The notes under the pieces are model-generated. The model ran no database searches. It was not told the origin of the DNA and saw nothing but the letters and a program-made list of their open reading frames with translations. DNA of 64,000 nucleotides from Ectobius pallidus (taxonomy: Eukaryota > Arthropoda > Insecta > Blattodea > Ectobiidae), in NCBI GenBank assembly GCA_964059195.1, contig CAXKWD010000004.1, forward strand, positions 117,755,938 to 117,819,937. Reading direction: 5' to 3'. The position numbers were made by a program, and so were the translations under genes. Every line of letters starts with the position of its first letter. Position 1 is the stretch's first letter. Shown piece after piece: positions 1 through 11,606 of this stretch.

Positions 1-2277
1 ATTGTTTCAAGTTACTTGACGGACAATTCCTCTTGAACTTTTCTTGGCCAATACAATAGCTTAAAAATTTAAAATAGACCAATAAGAATCTTACTCCACA
101 GATAATAAAATTAGGTTTCGTTTAATACCGCGAAGCGCGAGATCTCGTCAGTGCATTCTAGAATGCGGTGAACTTCATATTGAAGAGCACACATGTTGCC
201 GGTATTGTATTGTAATGTTTACTTTGAAGGAAAATCTGAAAATGGAATTAGTTTTCTTCGTTTTAAGTCTTTCCTTGCGCATAATTCTACTGTCAACGAG
301 GTTGAGTTAACTACTGCAATATAGCCATTTACTCTTTAAAGGAAGAGGGAAGTTATGTGTTTCACTTCAGATTTAAAAAAAATAAACCTCTTCCGTTACA
401 CCTTTATTAATTGAATTGAAAAACGGAATGGCAAACTCTCGTTTCGAGTGCTCTTAAATTGCGGTCAGCACATCGAATTCAGTTCGAGGAGAATGTGACC
501 AAAGCAAGGCAGCGAGATGGTAATTAGCCTATACAGCTGCCTGTTCCATTGCCGTCATATTCGTTCTGACAGTTTCGCGATTGTCGAGTCTCCTGCCGTC
601 TTTTGCAATATAATAATTCTCTGTAATTAAATTATACCAACGGATTTATATCTCAGCGCATTCATGGAAACGTATTTTACATACAACTCTGAAAGTTGCT
701 AGTACTTCATGGGAACACAGGGGTAGTGTGTGACATTTTGAGGTTCAACTCTGCGTTTGTACCAGACCAGCGACTCAAAACTTCAGAAACACTCAACTTG
801 GTTACTAACTTTTCCGTCAGAATAACTGGATGAGAATGCTAGTTATACTCATCTTGCATTTCGTAAGTTATATAGATGATGTATAGAATTAGCCAGTTAG
901 AACTAATATAAAGTGCGAGGTAATTAGGTCAGCTCTAAAGAGGCAAAGTTTCTGCACTTGTTAAAGTACGGTATTCAATTACTCTTAATTTATTATGCTC
1001 GAATTTCACACACATTTTGAATTTAACATTTTCTGCATTTATGCTATCAATGTAACAGAAAACTATTTTCAAGATACTGTCCAGTAAGCAGGCCTTTTAA
1101 AAAATCCCTTTAGGCAAGCCTACAGGCTGAGGTAGATTTCGAAGTGCTTTTGGTTTAATTTATTGTCGCTGCGCAGCACTCTTCTTTATAGCCTTGGCAT
1201 GACAAAGCCGCAATAATAACGGCAAAAAAGGGGAAAGAGCACTTTTTCAAGCATTCAAATCTCGCCTTACATGAGAACTATAGAGAAACTACTTATTGAT
1301 TTGTAGAGTACTCATCAAGAGCTTTTCAACGATACCCCACACAACGTGGTTTCAAAAATTTGGAATACCCACCCCCACTCGTACCCCCCAAACCCCCAAA
1401 TCGTTGGTGTCACTGTGAACTCCATAGAGAGTACTCTAATTTATTCAAACAAAATTTCCCTCTATACTTCATAGGGGCCGAGATATAAATTAAAAAAAAA
1501 AATTCAACCCCCTCCCCCTATCCTCCCTTGGGTCATTTTTGCTCATTAACGAAATTGTCCGAACTATTGGACCTAGAAATAACATAATAAAATTTGGTTC
1601 AAATATTTTCAAAATTACGAAAATGCATTTTCTCGTGAGAAAATTTAGTCGCTGATTTGTAAACAATAATAAATACGAACTAGTATTTATAAAAAGCTTG
1701 TGAAAATATGAATGATAATCCCGAGGAAATTTCACTCAAAGCCAAAAACATTGAATTGGAGCTGGTGCCAGCAACATCACGGCAGAAGGAAAAGGGAATA
1801 TATTGCAATTAAATGCTGGTGCATCCATGGTAAGCTATGTGCACGAAGATGTGAAAAGTTGTTGGCTTATATCTGTTGTAATATGATGAAATACGCTACT
1901 CTGTTTTACGAAAAACCCTGGTAAAGTTTCTGATTATCATAAAGAAACATGTTTGCTTAAATTTGTCTTGTAACCAATTATATGCTTAAATCCATGTTAA
2001 TGTTAGCGTGACTGGTCAATGCTACCTGGATTTTGTTTATAGATTGCCATGACGACTTTAAAGGACTAGGGCTGCATTCAAAATGCAGTTTTATGCAATT
2101 TTAGCGGCCTTGGTTGCTAAAATGCATTTTTTCGGCGTGTTACCAATCCGACAAGCAACTGTTTTAGAGAGCGTGTATTAAAAATGCATTTTAAATGCAG
2201 TTTTGTGCAATTTTAGCGGCCTAGATTACATTAGTCAATCATAGTTATTATTCTAAAATATCATAAAGTTGACTAAT
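1..2277. other. AT-rich DNA, no gene recognised
   Basis: There is no coding exon, RNA gene or recognisable transposon. A C-rich patch lies at 1365-1400 and an A-run followed by C-rich sequence at 1494-1520. A short direct repeat lies at 2080-2222 and has its own entry. Confidence 0.5.
2080..2222 (+). repeat. Two 30-bp direct repeats, 113 bp apart
   Basis: aaatgcagttttatgcaatt plus tttagcggcct (to 2110) recurs as aaatgcagttttgtgcaatt plus ttagcggcct (2193-2222) with one substitution. A third, shorter aaaatgcatttt motif lies between them. They sit just outside the inverted-repeat element that begins at 2278. Confidence 0.7.
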
Positions 2278-2738
2278 GCCTGTTGCTCACGGTCAAATTG
2301 TTTCGTTAACAATTACGTTATTGTACAACAAATTTAAGCAAACGTTTAAACAAATCCACCTTTGCTAACGGTAAAATGAGTCATCAAATGCATACTAGCA
2401 AATGATTCTCCCTCTGTGTACTAAATTTCGCAACATCGTAGTATTACCCTGCCACCTAGTGATAGACTCCTGTACTCTAAATATTAAGCCACTCCTACTC
2501 TGCTGCTCATGGTAGTTTGTTGTATCGTTTACATTAAAAGACAACAATTATCCAGATTAATTGGGATGGGACAAGATCACATTATTAAGATCATTTACAA
2601 AACTTATAAATAATTTATTTCAGTGTTATGATATTTGCGCAAGACAAATATAAGGTGCAGTTTAAGCTCCTCCCACTCGATGTTCACATTTTGTTTCTCA
2701 GCGCAGCATGGCGACAAACTATCCTTGTATATTGTCGC

Positions 2739-2880
2739 CGACACTCCCGACAATACCAAATATTAAACATGCGGGAGTGCCCCTTAAACAAAATATTAAA
2801 ACTGCGAGTGTGTCCCTTGTACCTAATATTAAAAATTCGAGAGTGCCCCTTGTACCAAATATAACAAATTCGAGAGTGCC
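2739..2880 (+). repeat. 33-bp tandem repeat, a little over 4 copies
   Basis: Units begin at 2739, 2772, 2805, 2838 and 2871 (partial), each opening with a cgagagtgcc-like block followed by ccttgtacc and aatattaaa-like blocks. The spacing is exactly 33 bp throughout. Because 33 is 11 codons, frames on both strands stay open across the array; I read that as a by-product of the repeat and not as a gene. Confidence 0.85.
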
Positions 2881-3242
2881 CACAGGTTTGCCTTGTACCC
2901 AACAGTTTGTCAGCCTGTTTATCCCCGAAGAATTCGCTAGATCGTGGTTTAAAAGGAAGTGCTTCGCTGGGGGAGAGCTATTTCTCATGCGACGATGCCC
3001 CTTATATTTGGTTTTTCCCATGATTTTATTAAAGGTGACCTTTAAATCTGCCGAACATTAATACTTTAGCTACCGGTATTTATAATTATTACTGTAATTT
3101 TATAAATTTCACATTCTGTTGTAAGATTTCCTTTGCCCTGTGTATTTGAATTTTCCATATAAAAGAAAGCAAACAATGCGTGAAGCCTTGAAATATTAAA
3201 ATCATACATTGTTTACGATTATTTAAAATAATTATGAAAGAA

Positions 3243-3316
3243 AAAAATTACTATACCAAGAATCGAACCCGAGACCTTTAGCACCACAGTCTAGCTCGCT
3301 ACCACGAGGCTGTCAA
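3243..3316 (-). mobile_element. tRNA-like SINE fragment
   Basis: On the minus strand an A-box-like tagcgagctag is followed by a B box gggttcgattct and an A/T-rich tail. It is too degenerate for a functional tRNA (unpaired acceptor stem), so it is probably a SINE head or tRNA pseudogene. Confidence 0.5.
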
Positions 3317-3470
3317 GGAATCATGGAAGCAAGCGTGAATCGTGCGTATACAAGTACAGCTCCTATGTCATCCCGCTTCGAATTTTCATTTCGTTTTTGC
3401 ATGTCAGCGAGTCGTGTTCTCGTCATGTTTTTTATACTAATCCGTTCGGAATAACGATATCTACAGTACG

Positions 3471-3735
3471 TACAATCAGAGGTGAGCACTGTAAACATGA
3501 TGTGCAGTAGATCGGGCCAGGTCCATTATGTAGGAGAACGATTTGAGGGGGTGTACAGTTTAGTCTCACTGAGACTCTCACACGGTGCAGATCTTTCCTC
3601 ATGCAGTTGGACAATAGCTTACAATTGTGACTTCCTAGACCACGTGGCTGAGCGTTGGAATGTGCATGAGAAGCAATCCCCACTTATTTCTCCTCCCTTC
3701 TCCTGCGACGCATGTAGTGCTCACCTCTGATTGTA
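3471..3735. mobile_element. MITE-like element, 265 bp, 19-bp perfect terminal inverted repeats
   Basis: tacaatcagaggtgagcac at 3471-3489 has its exact reverse complement at 3717-3735. The cagaggtgagcac core resembles hAT termini, but no direct 8-bp duplication flanks it; the ends could instead be TA-flanked. It is nested within the larger element at 2278-4070. The interior is open on both strands for about 80 codons but shows no recognisable protein. Confidence 0.6.
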
Positions 3736-4070
3736 TAAACAGTACACAGGTATATACCCATGCTATTTTGATGGAGTTGCTACGCTAGGAAAAGAAGAAT
3801 ATGTGAGGAAGGAAAATGGCTGCACTTGCAATCTTTTGGCTTGCAGACAGCAAGTTCTCCACAATACCGCCGGGGGCGCGGGCTGTTAACGTTCGTTGCG
3901 CTGATTGGCTGTTTGACAGCTCATTTGCTAGAATTAGAACATGACCTATATGCCGACGCAAATAACCAAAGTTTGCCAAAAGGCGAATTTGATCGTTAGC
4001 AATACCAATTTGTTGAAAAGTGATTGTTGTGCAATAAATTTAAAGAAAAATTTGACCGTGAGCAACAGGC

Positions 4071-6040
4071 ATAAGATCCCTTGTTGTGGCTGTGCAGCCA
4101 AAAGGTAGAGGTAAGGAATTTTATAGATTAAAATATTTATAAAAGACTGAGCTAAAGGTAACACATCCAATATATATTAATAATTATTGACCATATCGAT
4201 GCTCCAGAATGAGGTAAAAACTAACTTTATTACTGCCGGTGTTCCAGGTTTCAATATTTCCGTCCTTTCTGGAAAATAGTTGTGCTCACGCCCTAAACTG
4301 CTTGTAGGCCTATTTCATGTAATATCCATTTACATCCGCAAACAGATTTATTTGTTGTCCCTCTCATGACGGAAGCTTGGACGGAAATTTCCGCATTTGC
4401 ATCCTGCACTTCTGCAGTTTATCCTTCTAGCAAAGCAGGATTTTTCGCTTAGAGTTTATTAATAAGGAAAAGAGAATTTGTTGTTGAGGTCGGTTTGAAG
4501 CGTGGTTAGGAAGATGAGACAGAAGGGCGAAAATTGACATGTGCAGTGTCTGCAGGACAGGGGCTTGCATTGACAGCAGAGCGGCGGGTGTGTTTCTGAA
4601 GCAAGATAAATAGTGTGGCTGCTAATTAATCAGTCTCAACTGCCACCAGGTGCGCCACCAGCTATCTAAATCACATTTGCGCGAAGACATCAATTACGTA
4701 TTTCCTGTTTCCCCCAAATTAGTCCCATTAAACCATAATTAATACTGTATAATAGTTTTAAAACCTTTTTAACATACGCCTCCCAAATTTTTGTAAATTT
4801 ATTTTCTAGTGACGATATAGATTTCTTTTGGAGAGTTAAGAAATAACTAATAACAAATTACACTTCTCAGTTGTTTCATTATGCGGAATTACCGGGAGTT
4901 CCTGCTCTATAGCCAACAGTGTACTATTTCTGTGAATTGGGTTCATGATAAAATGTAGGTTTAATGGTGCATAACTTATGAGATTCCGTCGAAAGGGAAT
5001 ATTATATGGATTTCAATTTCAAACGTAGATGTTGAGAAAATAATCATAAGGTTTGCTCAGATACTCGATTTATAAATCTAGAGTTATTTATTTGACTAAT
5101 TTTATTTTTTCTCTGTTCAAAAATGTGACACACTAATAGTCTAATAATTATAAGGCATTGATGGGATAACCTTTTCCAGATATTGCGAGGTTTATTCTAG
5201 AAAACCAGTGGCTTTGTGGATTTTTATGTTGACTATTTAGAAATTACTCTCAACACTTATGTCATCCCTTGTTTATAATAAATAATTATTCAGTCTCTCT
5301 TTAATATGAAGCAGATTATTGCAGTTAGTTTCTATCTAATGTGAGATATTAAAACCGTCATGCTCTCCTATGGTCCTTGGGATTAATGACTTCCGAGAAT
5401 GACTGTCCTTAAAATAATGTTCTTAAAAACTGGCAGTGTAATCCAAAGTTACGGGATCTTATTTCTGAGGTTTATTAAATCACCGCAGTGAAATATATTT
5501 TACTGACGATAGGCCTATCGTTTTGTGTCTTAGACCATCATTAACATTAAAACGAGTAAAATATAATTTCAATTTTCTGGTTAAGGGTTTTTTCCCAACT
5601 TGTATGTGAGACATCTCGCTAATATACCGATTTATATAACGGGTATTAACAGGAGAGAAAGCATTTCCATGAGTGCCGCAAATCATTAGTTGCAGCTGCT
5701 AGTTGTTAATGCGATCTGAAAGAGTTAAAATTGCGGGTAATTATAAATACACCCCTAATTGATATTACCATCTGTGCCACTGTCTGCTTGTGGATATACA
5801 TTTTTACTAATTGTTTATAATTAGTTGATATAAACCTATTAGTCTTTGACTAGTCTTTCTAAAAATGTAATAATTTATTGCTGCTTTAGGAGGATAAAAA
5901 TTGGGACCGTGGACGAAAACTTTATGCTTTTCATTCACAGGGAGGATGGATAATGGTTTTGATAGATGCTCCATATGCTTTGAAACACACTGATTGTAGC
6001 CTGATTTCTAGATTAGAAAATAATCTTATATTAGGGGCCT
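4071..6040. other. AT-rich DNA, no gene recognised
   Basis: No coding exon or recognisable repeat. TAGGCCTA palindromes lie at 4305-4312 and 5510-5517. Confidence 0.5.
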
Positions 6041-6053
6041 ATATCTTATGATT

Positions 6054-6450
6054 GTCGGCCGCGGTGGTCTAGAGGTAGCGTGCCCGCCTCTAGATCCACA
6101 GGGCGCGGGATCAAACCCGGCCGCGGTCGATGGATTTTTCAGGACGTAAAAATCCTGGTCACGGAGTCCTCCGGGAGGGACTTTAAGCTGGGGGTCCCGT
6201 GTCGTAGATTTACGGCACGTAAAAGAACTCCAAGCCTAAATTAGAGCCTCTGGACTAAATTTCTCGGCCCTTTCACGTCCAAGAAATACTTAGTTTCCAG
6301 AGGGGGGTTGCGAGGCCATGGGCTTACCACCTGTCCCTCTACCCTCTCTCGGAAAATAAGCATATCAAAATTAGTATAGGCAATGAAACCTCCACTTGGG
6401 GGCCCCTTCGCCCCACCTGGGGATCATAGGGTACCAGATACCAGATACAG
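6054..6450 (+). mobile_element. tRNA-derived SINE, full-length copy (about 397 bp)
   Basis: The head has an A-box-like tggtctagaggtagcg and a B-box-like gggatcaaaccc. The body contains gatttacggcacgtaaaag and an end rich in cagata repeats. It is flanked by a 13-bp target duplication with one mismatch (atatcttatgatt at 6041-6053, atatcatatgatt at 6451-6463). A second copy in the opposite direction lies at 8971-9306. Confidence 0.85.
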
Positions 6451-6463
6451 ATATCATATGATT

Positions 6464-8958
6464 ATTTAATAGTTTTATACTACTACTATTATAGATTGGG
6501 TCGGAAACTAACTGCGAACTTGAGAACAGAGAACCAGAGCCGTACCAATTGATCCTCTCTAAGCCGATAGTTTAATACTAAAAAAAGAAAAGAAAACATA
6601 TATCTGTTTAACACTACATCAATAAGCATGCTATGTAACCGGATTACTTTGACCCCAGTGGGTTCCTGTAACCCATTGATTATGCTGAGAAATATAATAA
6701 TTATAGCCAGTTTTTCTTAGACGCACGTTTACTAAGTTCATACAGAGGTCCCAATTTTAAAAGGTCGGAACGAAATTTTATATTTGTTATTCTTTGTACT
6801 TTCAGGTCTGTTTTCTTGACATGTGAACTAGAGCGCTCTATAAAATATTCGTCGTAAATTACCGTCAAGTTCACTGGAAACTAGTTTGTGTTCCTCGTTC
6901 AATTCATATTTAAGACGTGAGCATCCTCGTTATTGATAATCCATTCCCTGTTTTGAGGGGAGCTCAGCTCCTCGGGAGTTCACGAAGAGCCAGGCGAGAT
7001 GATTCAGTTAATACATCTGAGGCTGGATCCGAAACAATGCGGGATTAAACCCTTGCAGTCGACCGATCTGAGTGAGGATATTGGGATTTCTTCACTCGCC
7101 TTGGCGAAACTGGATTGGAAACTCGACATGGAACAACTGACAAGAAGAAAATATTATAAACCAATCCCATAATCCCGTAAACAAGAGAATAGGCTATAGG
7201 GAACCCGATAGGAAAGATTGGAAGAAGAAATGTGTTCGACTGGAGGTATAGCCTATGGCTCACATATTCCGGGGGTGGTCCAAAAAAAGGGCCATTCCCT
7301 GGTGTCTAAATTTTTTGATTTGGTGAAACTCATAGGCTACTCGTACATAGCCAGGGCAACTTGATCTTTCGAGATTGCTGCATGCTGCTTACCTCAAACC
7401 CTGTTTCGGAGCATGAATAGAGCAAGTTGCTCAACACCTGAGAACGCTTTTTCATTGCAAGTTTATATGTAAAATTAGGAAGTCCAAATACCAGTGAATG
7501 GACTATAGTTAAAACCCTTTTTGTAGGAGCTTTCCCACTGATTATAATACCATTACTCTAAGCAGAATTCATTGCACACAACCGTGAGAACTATATACGG
7601 GTATCGTATAACTATAAGGAAGACTGAAAAGCTAGTAGGCATATATTCCCCTCCTAGAGTTTTGGAAATATAAAAAAGTGTTTCTTCTAAACGTTACTTT
7701 TCGATTTCATCTAATGACATATACGAATTTGAACTTATCCAGTAGCCTACTCTGTTTTGGTAATGGTGCACCCCATCCCAGCTGTTGTAATCACCAGCGA
7801 ATTTTGCTGTTCCAGGGTATCAGAAAAAAAAGTTTGTCGGTAAGCTCGTATTGAAATACAAATGCATCGTACTTTTATTTTAATTATTATTAATTAATTA
7901 GTCGATAAATTAAAGGTGTAAGCAGCTTATCCGTAATTGGGTAAATGTAGGAAAACGATAGCAGACGGTTTAAAGTTGTAAAGTAGAGATCGGTATGAGG
8001 TGTTAGCTCAGTCTTCACTGCTAAGGTGAACTCTAAAGACTATTCATAATTCTGTATCTTGTTTCGTACTCTATTAATTTCCATTTTAGTTATGTTGGTG
8101 AAAATATTAAACTCGCTCGTGGTAACGATTGACAAGGTCTCTTAACACTTTCTTCAATATAGTAGGTTTATTAGATGCTGTTTGTACAAAGTTGCATGCT
8201 GCAAAGTAACGGGTTCAGTCAAATTGCTTGTCTTACTTCATATAAACTATTACATTTAAACTATTTTTATGCTAGTCTTTTATTTCTATTCAGCGTTCTG
8301 ATTCTAACGAGATAAAAGATTGATGAGGGTGGATAACACGTAGGAAGTAAAGTCATTATAACTTGTGCATAATTTCCTTATATTTTCTTCTTAAACGCCT
8401 GGAGCATATTATGAAATTGGTGTAGGGTATAAATAACTTTTTTTTAAGCAATTAAAAGTAGGTTATGGGTTCGCATATGTTGCGGCTGGTGTATAATCTC
8501 AAAATCCCAGTGCTTGTTGCGGGGTATTAATGGATGTATTGTTTCCATAATATAGTACGTACTTTAGATACAGTGGGCTACCAGCCTCACAATGTTGTTT
8601 TAATGAAGATTCATAGAAGGAAGGAGTTTACGGCAATTATATACAAGTAGGTAGAACACAAATATCTACTGGAGGTTCTATTTGCAAGTTCTATTAAGCC
8701 CGTCATTCAGCTAATGAGTTTCGTGTATACTATAGTGTTTGCATGTGGATATTTTGTTAATGCTTCTGGGTAAATTTCAGTTACATCATTTGGAAGTGTT
8801 GAGTTTGAAAGAGGCTTCTGTGTAAACAGCGAAGGATGAATTATTGAAGTTCGCAGCGAATGTAACCGCGATTGCTTCCTATGATTAAAATAGTTTTCCT
8901 AAAAAGAGCGCCTAATGTTTATTTGTAATGCTTATGTACTGGTCGGCATTGAAAACAG
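6464..8958. other. AT-rich DNA between inverted SINE copies
   Basis: No coding exon seen. A B-box-like piece (gggattaaaccc, about 7041-7052) might be an old SINE relic. The sequence would form the loop if the flanking SINE copies paired. Confidence 0.4.
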
Positions 8959-8970
8959 CCATATTCTAAT

Positions 8971-9306
8971 CTGTATCTGTATCTGGTACCCTATGATCCC
9001 CAGGTGGGGCGAAGGGGCATCCAAGTGGAGGTTTCATTACCTATACTAATTTTGATATGGTTATTTTCCGAGAGAGGGTAGAGGGACAGGTGGTAAGCCC
9101 ATCGCCTCGCAACCCCCCTCTGGAAACTAAGTATTTCTTGGACGTGAAAGGGCCGAGAAATTTAGTCCAGAGGCTCTAATTTAGGCTTGGAGTTCTTTTA
9201 CGTGCCGTAAATCTACGACACGGGACCCCCAGCTTAAAGTCCCTCCCGGAGGACTGCGTGCCCAGGATTTTTACATCCTGAAAAATCCATCGACCGCGGC
9301 CGGGTT
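8971..9306 (-). mobile_element. tRNA-derived SINE, 5'-truncated copy
   Basis: This is the reverse complement of the SINE at 6054-6450 with few substitutions, lacking the A box and starting inside the B box (aacccggccgcgg). A perfect 12-bp target duplication, ccatattctaat, flanks it at 8959-8970 and 9307-9318. Truncation therefore happened during insertion, as is usual for LINE-driven copying. Confidence 0.87.
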
Positions 9307-9318
9307 CCATATTCTAAT

Positions 9319-10069
9319 AGTGACACTTAAATCAGTGTAGGCCTATACAAGGCATATTTATTGCATATGTCGACTCCTGAAAATCGTACATTGTTTTGGT
9401 TTAAGCCAGGACGCTTCTTCGCTAAGTGTTGTTATTAGGCCTATTTTGTAGTGCTGCGTTAGCACTACAAACTGGTTTACATATTTGCCATTGAGGTTGG
9501 TGTTGTATTATGAGATTTATTTTTTCATATTGACAGTATCCTTCCCCTGTGCCTGTTTGATAAAGGTTTGTGCTCTTACTGACGATTGATAATGGTGCCT
9601 GCAATATGCAAATGCTGGTAGCCTAGTGCGGATTCTCTCGTACCATTCATAATTAAGACAGCTTCGTAATCGGATTAATTTTGAAGTGAATCTCAGTTTG
9701 AATCATGTGTGGTAGTAGGTTGTAGGGCCTATATGATTAATATCAAACGCCAATCTAGAAGAATGTTCCTCAATCACTCCGTCTTTCCTCCTCTACACCT
9801 GTGCGTGATTCTGAATTTCCTCGTTTTAAAATACTTTTTTCTTGTATGGAGCAAGCTTTTATGAATATTCCGTGGAGGTTTTTAATATTAGTCATCTTGA
9901 AGTTGGACCGGAGTGGGGACAGACTTGATGACGTCCTCAGATGTTGGCTACTAGGTCCAGTCCAGCTGAATTAACGGTTGTTCACCATTGTGACGTCACT
10001 GTGTTGCTAGCGAGATTCATATCGCTACAGATTGCATAATAATTCAGCCCCGAGTGATGAACCAACTGA
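9319..10069. other. Unassigned DNA with CRE-like site
   Basis: No coding exon. A full CRE palindrome gtgacgtcac lies at 9990-9999 and a half-like tgacgtcc near 9928. TAGGCCTA occurs at 9338-9345 and 9436-9443. Confidence 0.4.
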
Positions 10070-10077
10070 TTGATAAT

Positions 10078-10763
10078 TAGACCTGGGATTTTAGGCTCTA
10101 AAAAAATTAGTTTTAGGCACCTAAAATAGACTTTTAAAACAAGAAAATTGGCTTTTAAAACAAGAAAATAGGCACTTAGAATAAGTTTTTAAAATGTGTA
10201 AATAGACAGAAAATTGACTTGAAAATACTACAATATGCTCTTCAACTGTAACGTGATCTTTTTTTAATGTAAAAAAAGATGGTATACCTATTCTTAACAG
10301 AAATAATTGCAAAATTAAGACAGAATTAAAAATACATTAATCAAAAACAGTTTTGGATTAACTTATATGAAAAATTGACACAGCATGTCCCTTCTTACTA
10401 TATACCTGCTACTTGTTTTGAGCGAATCCTCCCCCGTCAGTCAGCATTCCTTTGGCGACAATTGTTTAGGAAAATCAAGTTTCTGTGAAAAACCCACCCT
10501 CTGTTGCTCTGCCCTTCATTTCAGGGATGTCCATTAAATGATTGTAAAAGTTACAGAAGTTGAATTTTATTTTAAATGTACAAAACAGGCGTTTTAGGCA
10601 CTAAAATAGTAAAAATAGGCTCCAAAGGTTCAAATAGGCACTTTAGGGCACTATAAAACTCTATAAATATAAGTGATATATCATGAAATGCCAACATATT
10701 TTAAAATTTTCATGTTATGTCATAAGGAACAAAATAGGCATTTGCCTTAAAATCCCAGGTCTA
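10078..10763. mobile_element. hAT-like non-autonomous DNA transposon, 686 bp
   Basis: The terminal inverted repeats are tagacctgggattttaggc (left) and the reverse complement of gccttaaaatcccaggtcta (right). A perfect 8-bp target duplication, ttgataat, lies at 10070-10077 and 10764-10771; 8 bp is the hAT signature. The ends are crowded with a taggca/tgccta motif. There is also a short tandem duplication, cttttaaaacaagaaaat, at about 10130-10166. No transposase coding remains. Confidence 0.85.
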
Positions 10764-10928
10764 TTGATAATGAACGACTACGGTGGAATACCACTTCAAC
10801 CATGTATTTCCGTCTTAAGATAAAGACAAGATCAATGCTACGTTTATTTGTGTTATTCAGTAATTATTTCTTTCGCATTGTAGAGGTCTATTTCCAGTAT
10901 TTTTAGGCATACACTATAATTTATGGTT

Positions 10929-11054
10929 GTCCGTCGCCGTGGGTGAGTCGGTAGCGCGCCTGCCTTTCCAGGGTTCAGGACTGGGTGTTTGTCAGTAGGT
11001 TAAGTCTTAAGTTAAGATAATGCACATTGTGCGCGATTCCTTAATTATTATTAT
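10929..11054 (+). mobile_element. Short tRNA-like SINE (126 bp) with 14-bp target duplication
   Basis: The head gtgggtgagtcggtagcgcg is A-box-like and gggttcaggact is a degenerate B box. The tail is an attatt simple repeat. Perfect 14-bp duplications, tataatttatggtt, lie at 10915-10928 and 11055-11068. Confidence 0.8.
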
Positions 11055-11294
11055 TATAATTTATGGTTAAAAAGTAGTGGTGACCAACATTATAAATGAG
11101 CTTAAGAGGGGAAACTATTGTTCCTATTAAGGCAAGGGTTGTTAAATACCTACTAGAGAAAGAACTATGTTATATAGGGCCCGGAAGTAGACGAAGACTA
11201 CTGTAACTGCCCGGCAGTTGACTGACTTGTCCGTGCGTGACAATGAAAATAAATGAAATAAGTTTGAAAATAACGAAAATAGGCACCTACCTTA

Positions 11295-11429
11295 TTACAG
11301 GAGATGCTGGAAGTGTCCTCCTCCTACATCCACACATTTTTGGCATCGTGATTTGAAATTCCGATTAATACGCATTAATTGTTCTTCCGTTATTATTGAG
11401 TTTATCTCTATCCTAATGTTTTCTTTTAG
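11295..11429 (-). pseudogene. Tc1/mariner-superfamily transposase, C-terminal fragment
   Basis: Forty-four codons and a stop on the minus strand read LKENIRIEINSI..., then RINRNFKSRCQKCVDVGG and GHFQHLL. This is the familiar end of IS630/Tc1-like insect transposases (R-NF--R---C---GGGHF). Nothing recognisable precedes it upstream on the minus strand, so only the tail survives. It may be related to the tail fragment at 46493-46711. Confidence 0.7.
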
Positions 11430-11606
11430 TTGTGACAACTACAGAATAACACTTTCACGTCTGCACAACACGAGAACAATGCTCAACTGCAGGCTATGCA
11501 GGAATTGTTGACTTATCTGCGGGGACACAGCTGGCCCCGACGCGGGAAGTGATGAGTCATCACAAGAGAAGCACGGCGCGCGGCAAGCGGGTGCAATCTG
11601 GCTGAG

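Larger units (their letters stand above)
2278..4070. mobile_element. Candidate DNA transposon with 22-bp perfect terminal inverted repeats
   Basis: The left end, gcctgttgctcacggtcaaa (2278-2297, on to 2299), recurs as its exact reverse complement at 4049-4070. Similarity continues inward for more than 100 bp with gaps: ttgctaacg and tagcaaatga blocks on the left at about 2355-2405 have inverted partners at about 3925-4000. I see no clear target duplication and no transposase. The interior carries a 33-bp tandem repeat, a tRNA-like SINE piece and a smaller inverted-repeat element, so it looks like a non-autonomous, nested composite. Confidence 0.5.

Noticed and set aside
2739..2880. CRISPR-like array
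   Set aside because: The 33-bp period has no unique spacers between conserved repeats, and the setting is animal DNA. It is a minisatellite.
6965..7100. SINE-like piece with gggattaaaccc
   Set aside because: Only a B-box-like word is present; no A box, body or duplication supports it.
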